This document shows, piece after piece, positions 27,101-34,700 of a stretch of 37,046 bases of DNA. The notes under the pieces are model-generated. The model ran no database searches. It saw only the letters and a list, made by a program, of their open reading frames with translations, and was not told the DNA's origin. Position 1 is the stretch's first letter; each line of letters begins with the position of its first letter. The stretch is from Saccoglossus kowalevskii. Taxonomy: Eukaryota > Hemichordata > Enteropneusta > Harrimaniidae. The stretch is taken from NCBI RefSeq assembly GCF_000003605.2, contig NW_003147276.1, positions 316,704 through 353,749 on the forward strand, read 5' to 3'. Made by a program: the position numbers and the translations under genes.

Positions 27101-30100
27101 ATATTTCAGGTTTAGTAGGTGGCATTGGTACATCTATAGAGGTAACACAGAGGGGATATTTTATAAACAAATAACATGATTCATAGTGGACACAAGTGTT
27201 TTTTCTTCTTCGTCTTTTTGACAAAAATGGTTGCCTGTTTGTCAAATTTCATTGAATCATCACAAATATTTAATAGCTTATAAAAAGTGTCAACATATCA
27301 TGCAGATGTATGTTGAGGCCCAAATTAAATGTCAAAGCTTTAACATTTTTTCATAAAATTATCTGATTTATATTTCAATGAACACATACTTACCAAATTG
27401 GTGTTTAGCAATGATTGGAGATGTTTGAGTAGGTTCACTTGTACCATGTTTATTTACAGCACTAACACGGAACACATACTCATTGCCTTCTATCAATTTC
27501 TTGACTTGGAAAGTGAGATCTGAAGTCGTTCCAGCATCAGACCATGTTGCTCGTTTTGTATCACGCTTCTCAATGGTGTATTCAGTGACGACATCGCCAC
27601 CATCATCTTCTGGGGGCTCCCAGTTCAAGGTGACAGTCTCAGGTGTAATTTCACTGATTTTGAGATTGGTGGGTGGAGTTGGTTTGTCTGTAAATAACAT
27701 ATTTCCAAAAAAACGTGTTTAATAACAAATTTGGGAGTAAACTATTTTTGATACAAATTTTACAAAAAATTGTAAATGCTTATAAATGTGAATCAGTACA
27801 ATTCCCAAACAACATTTTATATTTGGAGCAGTACATCACTCTTACCTAAAACATTGACAACAACATTGACAGAGTCTGTTCCCAAATCATTAGACACAGT
27901 AACAGTGTAAGTAGCTTTATCACTTCTCTTGGCCTTGTTGATAGTCAGTGTGGTGTTTCCTCTCATCGCCTTGGTAGCCTGTACTTTGATGCGATCATCA
28001 GTCACATCCAGTTTGTTTCCATCTTTAGTCCATTCAGATTCTGGAGCGGGAGCACCGGTGAAGCTAGACTCAACAACAATTTTGGTTTCTGCTTTCACTG
28101 TGATCTCCATAAATTTAGGTTCAACTGTAACCTTTGGTTCATCTGATATGAAAATAGTATGACAAATTTTGAATTAATGGCAACATAAAATCATATTTAA
28201 GAATTGACAGAACCTAAATTACAAAGGGATAATAATAATAAAGCTGTGAGATGTATTTTATCAAAGGACGTATGTAACTGTAATTTATTTATTGATTTCT
28301 TTTATGAATAAGCATGGACTCTAGCAAAACACTCCAAGTTAATCACTAACCATTTTTCCACATATTCACTCATATGTATTAGCATTTTTAGAAATCTATG
28401 TCTGTCTTGGGATTTTAAGACCATCACTCAATTCACATAAGATTTTAATCATCTATCACCACTTGCATACCATCATCTCATCAATCCTCGCTATCATAAT
28501 CAGCTCACCTTCAACAATGAGATCAGCACGGCTAGCCTCACTTTCAGCAACAAATGAAAACTCTGCATCATCTTCAAATACAGCATTTTTGACAACCAGT
28601 TTATGAGTTTTGAAGTCTTTCGTCATCTCGTATTTATCACTAGGCTTAATTTCTTCATCGTTCTTGAACCACTTAACATTCACTCGCTCTTTGTTGAGGA
28701 CACAAGTGAAGCTGATTGTGTCATCAGGACTTGCAACCACTTCTTTGAGGCCTTCTACAATTTCCACTGGTTTTTCTGTGAACAGCAACAAATATGATAA
28801 TAGTAATTTATGCTAATTTGAATAATATTCTGTGTATTCCTCAAGGCAGTAACAGCAAAAACCAAGTAAAATGGTTCAACAATTTTTGAGAAGAATTCAT
28901 CCACATATGGCCAGCCGAATGGAAACAAGAACAGGATATTACACCATCTCAACAGACCAAAGGCCAATTGAGCTATATACACTTTTATGCATTGAAATTA
29001 TCAACATTTCCAAAAATTCAGTTAATTAAACAAAATGATTACCTTCTACTTTTATGTTAGCTTCAGACGTATATTCTCCAACAACACAAGTGTATTCAGC
29101 ATCATCTTCCAATACATTGTCCTTGACAATCAATTTATGTGTATACTCATCATGTACAAACTCATACTTGGCAGACTCTGTGATCACTTCCTTGTTTTTC
29201 ATCCATTTCACATTGGTTGTTATTTTATCTAGGGTACATTGCAGAGTACAAGAATCAGATTCTTCCATTGTTGTTACATCTTTTAATGGTTCCTTGAACT
29301 CAGGTGCCGCTTCTGAGAAATGAGAACATACAGAAATTTAATGACATGATATCTAAACATCATAGATAGATTGACATAATCTATAACATCCATTTATTAT
29401 TTCCAAATATAATGTAAACGCACCTAGCACAACCAGTTCGGCATTGGATTTGTGATCTTTGGTAACACATGTATATTCAGCCTCTTCTTCAAAGTTACAG
29501 TTATGTATGACTAATTTTCTGATTTTGCCTTCTGATATATACTCATATTTCTCACTGGGTTGGATATCTTCACCATCTTTCTGCCATGTGACTTCAGCAT
29601 CCTCTGAGATTTCACATTCAAAAGCTGCTGTCTGTCGTTCAATGACATCCACTGGTTTGACTGGGACAACAAATTCAACAGGTGGTGCTATAAAGTGAGA
29701 TTTGACAAAAAAACAAAACATTAGATGAGATAACAGAAGATATAAGTGTAGTGCAAGCTACTCATGACGGTACATAACCTTGAACTGTGTTGTGACCATG
29801 CTGGCATTGTCATTATTTATTTAATCTACCAGTAAGTTACAGTTTACAGATTAAAAACATAGCATAACTATTACAACCTTGCCTATTAAGAATCTATAAC
29901 AAATGGATGGATGGTTATACAAGCTCATATTGCATAATCTTTTCTTCACATAGAAAAAATGAGTAACTATAAAATCCTGAAACAATGCAACAACAGCAAC
30001 AAAAACAATGAGGACAGACATTTTCTCCAAATATTACTTGGCCTTCATCTACAGTGATACAGGCAAAGTAATAATTACTTACGTTCAACAAAGAGTCCAC

Positions 30101-31660
30101 CATTTGACTTTTCTTTGCCCAACACACATGTATACTCTGCTTCATCATCCGGAGTAACACCATGAATAATTAATGAGCGTTGTTTTCCATCCACTTTATA
30201 TTCATATCTCATACTTGGTTCAATCTCTTTGCCATCTTTAAGCCAAGTCACTTCAGCTTTTTCATGGGACACCTCAACATCAAATCTAGCTGTCTCCCTT
30301 TCAATCACATCCACATCCTTAAGTTCCTTAGTGAATTTAGTTGCTAATAAAAACAAAAAACAAAACATTTTTAGTTATTGTAACCACAAAGACAAAGTTT
30401 ATGATGAGAAAATGATGACAATCAATATTTCCTTTAAACACCTTTCATTCAATCTAAGGATAATGTAATTTTTGTTTCAATGTTGTTCTTCTCAAAGAAA
30501 ATAATTGTGTATGTGAATGTAGAGTTTACTCACCACAAACAAACAGACCAGCTGTACATTTCTCCTCGCCAATAACACAGGTGTATTCAGCGTCATCATC
30601 TGGATTGACATCATTTATCAGCAAAGAACGCTTTTTACCATCTGCAACAAAGGTGTATTTTGGCCCTTCTTCAATTGGCTGACCATCTTTCAACCATGTA
30701 ACCGTTGCTTTCTCATGAGATACCACGCATTCTAATTTTTCATTCTCATATTCAATAGCGTCAATGTCCTTTATTGGTGATGTGAATGTAGTAGCTGAAA
30801 AAATACCATGACAACAGTTATCAGTAAGGGATGTTGCTCTTTTAGACAGTATTTTGGCAGAAGACAGAAAAAGGAGTTGTGAGCCGCTTTTGAACTGAGG
30901 CACATGCTGCAGATAAATAAATCATATGCCAAAAAAAAATAATACCATTTCCTATAAATACACAAACTATTGTCAACACCACTGATTATTTAGCTACACA
31001 GATATGAGGTACTCTAACATTAAAATAAAACTTTACTTTTGGATACAGCTGGCCAAATTTCTTCTCAACACACAATTTTTTTCAAAATGAAAATAACGCA
31101 AATTTTTGGGATTATCACTGACTTGTAAAAATTTGTCTTTTGTGAAATTAAAATAGAATATAGTATTGACAACAAGACTGAAAGAAGCATCTTGAAAGGA
31201 CAAACTGGATAAACTCACCTTCTACAAAAGTATTTGCGGATGTTTTCTCATCCCTCATCACACATGTGTATTCAGCATCATCATCAACACTAACGTCTTG
31301 GATTATAAGAGCACGTTTCTTGCCATCAACAATTATTTTGTATTTGGGACTTTCTTCAATTGGTTTACCATCTTTCAACCAGATGACTTCACCCTTTTCA
31401 TGAGATACTTCACACTCATATGTTGCTGATTCAAACTCAGTAGCATCAATGTCAGATAGTTTAGTGGTAAATTTAGTAGCTGTAAAAATATGCAAAATGT
31501 GTAATTAATATTAATTATTACAATAATTATTAATTAGCATCCTGTCTGAGATGCAAGAAATATAATGACAGTCACAGTCATTATCATTAAATAAATTTAT
31601 ACAAAAAAAATATATATAAATAAATATTAAATTAAATAAATAAATAAATATTAAATAAAA

Positions 31661-31751
<91 letters not shown>

Positions 31752-34700
31752 AATGGTTCACCTAGAATTAATGAAAACTGTATCATAAATATTATTAGAA
31801 ATAATTATTTTTTCAACAGGTTGTTATATATTGTTTTTCTTTCGATATAATACTTGGAAGATGGAGCCACCAAGATAAACAATGAAAATATAACATATAA
31901 ATACACTGTATTAAAATAACATACTATGGATTATGAATCATGATAAAACCCAGTACAAATACAAACACACAGCTTGTTGAGACTCACTTTCCACTGTTAC
32001 GGCAGCAGTGGTCATTTCTTTTCCAAAAACACATGTGTACTCGGCATCGTCCGAGATGCTCAAATCATGAATTATCAGTTTACGGGTCTTTCCAATGGCA
32101 ACAAATTCATACTTCTCACTAGGTTGCAATTCTACATCATTGACAAGCCACACGACATGGGCTCGTTCATGAGACACTACACATTCAAGTGTCACTGACT
32201 CAAACTCTAGTGCATCAGAGTCATTGAGTTTTGTAGTGAATGAAGTATCTGCAAGCAGACATGGCACACAGGTGGAAAGATAAAGTGGATGGGTGTACAA
32301 ACAAAAAAAGGTGCATTACACATAGCATACATAGCACAGAGAGATGAAAAGAAAAAAAATGCATTAAAAAGTCAAAAATTGCAAATCAAAATCAAGAAAT
32401 GTTCTGCCAAAATCTGTTATAAAATATTCAATGGTTTTCCAAAACTTTTTTTTTAATTTCAAAGTATATTCCAGATTCAAAATTACGAACAAAACAAGTT
32501 CAGGAAATAGTTATAAAATGAAAATATGAACAGAAAAAGGTGTTTATCAAGAAAGTAAGAGTAGCACCAGACTTATTTTGGTTTCTCAAAAAGTGTGCTC
32601 CCTTGTCAATTGTTCCAAATAGCATAGGTATATAGATCAGCTGAACAGTAGATGGTGGGAGAGAATGTAACACTATATGAGGGTCAAAGTCTTGTGGCTC
32701 TCTCATTATCAATGAGATTTTAACAGCCTTTTGCGCCTTTTTTTACCTGTGAATTAAATCACCAATATTGATTGCATAACAATTTGATGGTTTACAGTGA
32801 ATATTTCGGATAGATATAAAACAGATCTTTGGCAAGAAGATGGTGCTTTTTGCAAAAACATTATGGAACAGTATTCAGATAAAATAAGTAAATGCATCAT
32901 ATTAGTGAAAGATAAATGAAAGTTAAAAAAAATGTTAGGTGGATGGAGAGTTTCTCTACAAGTGAGCATGAGATGCAAAGTAAAAGTGCAAGAGTTGTAA
33001 ATATATTACAAGGGTGTAATATACTACACCTGTTCATATAAAAGATGATTTACTCCTGTGCCATCAGTTAATATAATTCAAACAAATTTCTACAGGATAG
33101 GATAGAATCACACAGGGTCCAACAACCTCACTCAAAATGCAAATCCAAACACACAAATTCATAGTTCAAGAGGATCACAAAGGAATTCAAAACTTTAGTA
33201 ACAAACTAGGTTTTAACATTCTGCTGACCAAAGTAGTCAAGACCATGTATCAAAGTGTAGAAGAATATGCACACCTTCAACAAATACACCAGCAGTGGTC
33301 TTCTCATCACCAACAACACAAGTGTATTCTGCATCATCATCTGGAGAGACATCCTCGATCTTGAGAGCACGCTTTTTGCCATCCACAATAAAGGTATACT
33401 TGGGTCCTTCCTCTATAGGTTTGCCATCTTTCAACCAAGTGATAACACCTTTCTCATGGGAGAGTTCACATTCAAGTACAGTAGCTTCAAACTCTGTAGC
33501 ATCAACATCCTTCAACTGTGAACTGAATCCGGTAGCTAGAAAACCAATCAACATACTCTTGATAAGAATCTTTCACAAACAATCAAACAGCAGTCAGGAA
33601 TGCCTTCAGGCAAGATATTGGAACCTGGTATCTTGAGGCCTATCCAAGCATTAACATACATGGGTAAACTTTCACTGAGAGGAATATCAATTTCAGTCAG
33701 GAAAGAAGAAACAGGTAGACTATTCTTCTTCAATTATTAGGTTTTTAGCAGTGGCAAAGGAAAGAAAGGAAGAAGCAGGTAGACCTTAATTAGTGAGAGT
33801 TAGTTTCTGCAATGGTCAGAGAGATTGAACCAGGTAAACCATTCTTCATCTAAGATTACATTTTTACCAGGGATTAATTCATGCAAAGATCAAGAAAAAC
33901 AATGCAGGTAGACCATTCTTCTTCTACAATTGGGTTCTTAGCAGGGCTCAATTTCAATTTAGACCTTTCTGCGTCTATGATTAGGTTGGAGTTAATTCAT
34001 GCAAAAGTGTTCTTAAGATAGACTATTCCTCTTCCTTAATCAGGTATATAGCAAAGGTTAGTTTAACTGGAGGCATGGTAGACCATTCTTCTTTGTGATA
34101 AGGTTCCTAACAAGGGTTAGCTACAACAATGGTCAGGAAAGTAGATACAGCTTGACCATTCTTCTTTCAGCGATTAGTTCATGCAGCTAGGTTAATTTGT
34201 CATCAATACACTAGTCCTTAATATCTCAAACAATATTAACAACAAACCTTTAACATTGAGTGTAGTGGAAGTTTTCTCAGTACCAATCACACAGGTATAC
34301 TCAGCAACATCTTCACAAGTAAGATCTGAGATAATGAGACGTCTAGTCTGACCATCAACTTCTATCCTGTATTTATCACTTGGTTCAATCTCTTTACCAT
34401 TCTTGAACCAGGTCACCTGACCTTTATCATGAGATACCTCACATTCCAATGTGACTGATTCAAATTCAATGGCATCAGTACTCTTCAAAGGGGAACTGAA
34501 CTTGGTGGCTAAAAAGTGAAAATCTTCATTGAAATTTGGTGCAACAATTGTATAATACAAATGGAGGAAATCAGGACCAGCAAATGAAGGATAAGTTTCA
34601 AGACAGGAATAGAAATGAAATTAACTTGGACACAAATGAATTTGTAATAAGCAGATAAGTCGCAAGTATATTTCAAGCAAAAGTGATAAGTGGTAGTTGA

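Noticed and set aside
498-27133. Regularly spaced CATATGGTGG words resembling a CRISPR or satellite array
   Set aside because: They are the conserved 3' ends of Fn3 exons, spaced by exon plus intron, in an intron-bearing eukaryotic gene.
498-27133. PPYG in the linkers as a WW-domain ligand
   Set aside because: The WW ligand is PPxY; here Tyr follows the prolines directly, so the motif does not fit.
31511-31786. 91-residue minus-strand frame of repeating Leu-Phe-Ile-Tyr
   Set aside because: It is a translation of the AAAT microsatellite.
33548-33733. 61-residue minus-strand frame overlapping the minisatellite edge, as a possible PEVK-like or unique exon
   Set aside because: It looks somewhat protein-like but runs into repeat units that carry stops, and no acceptor-donor pair keeping phase 1 was evident.
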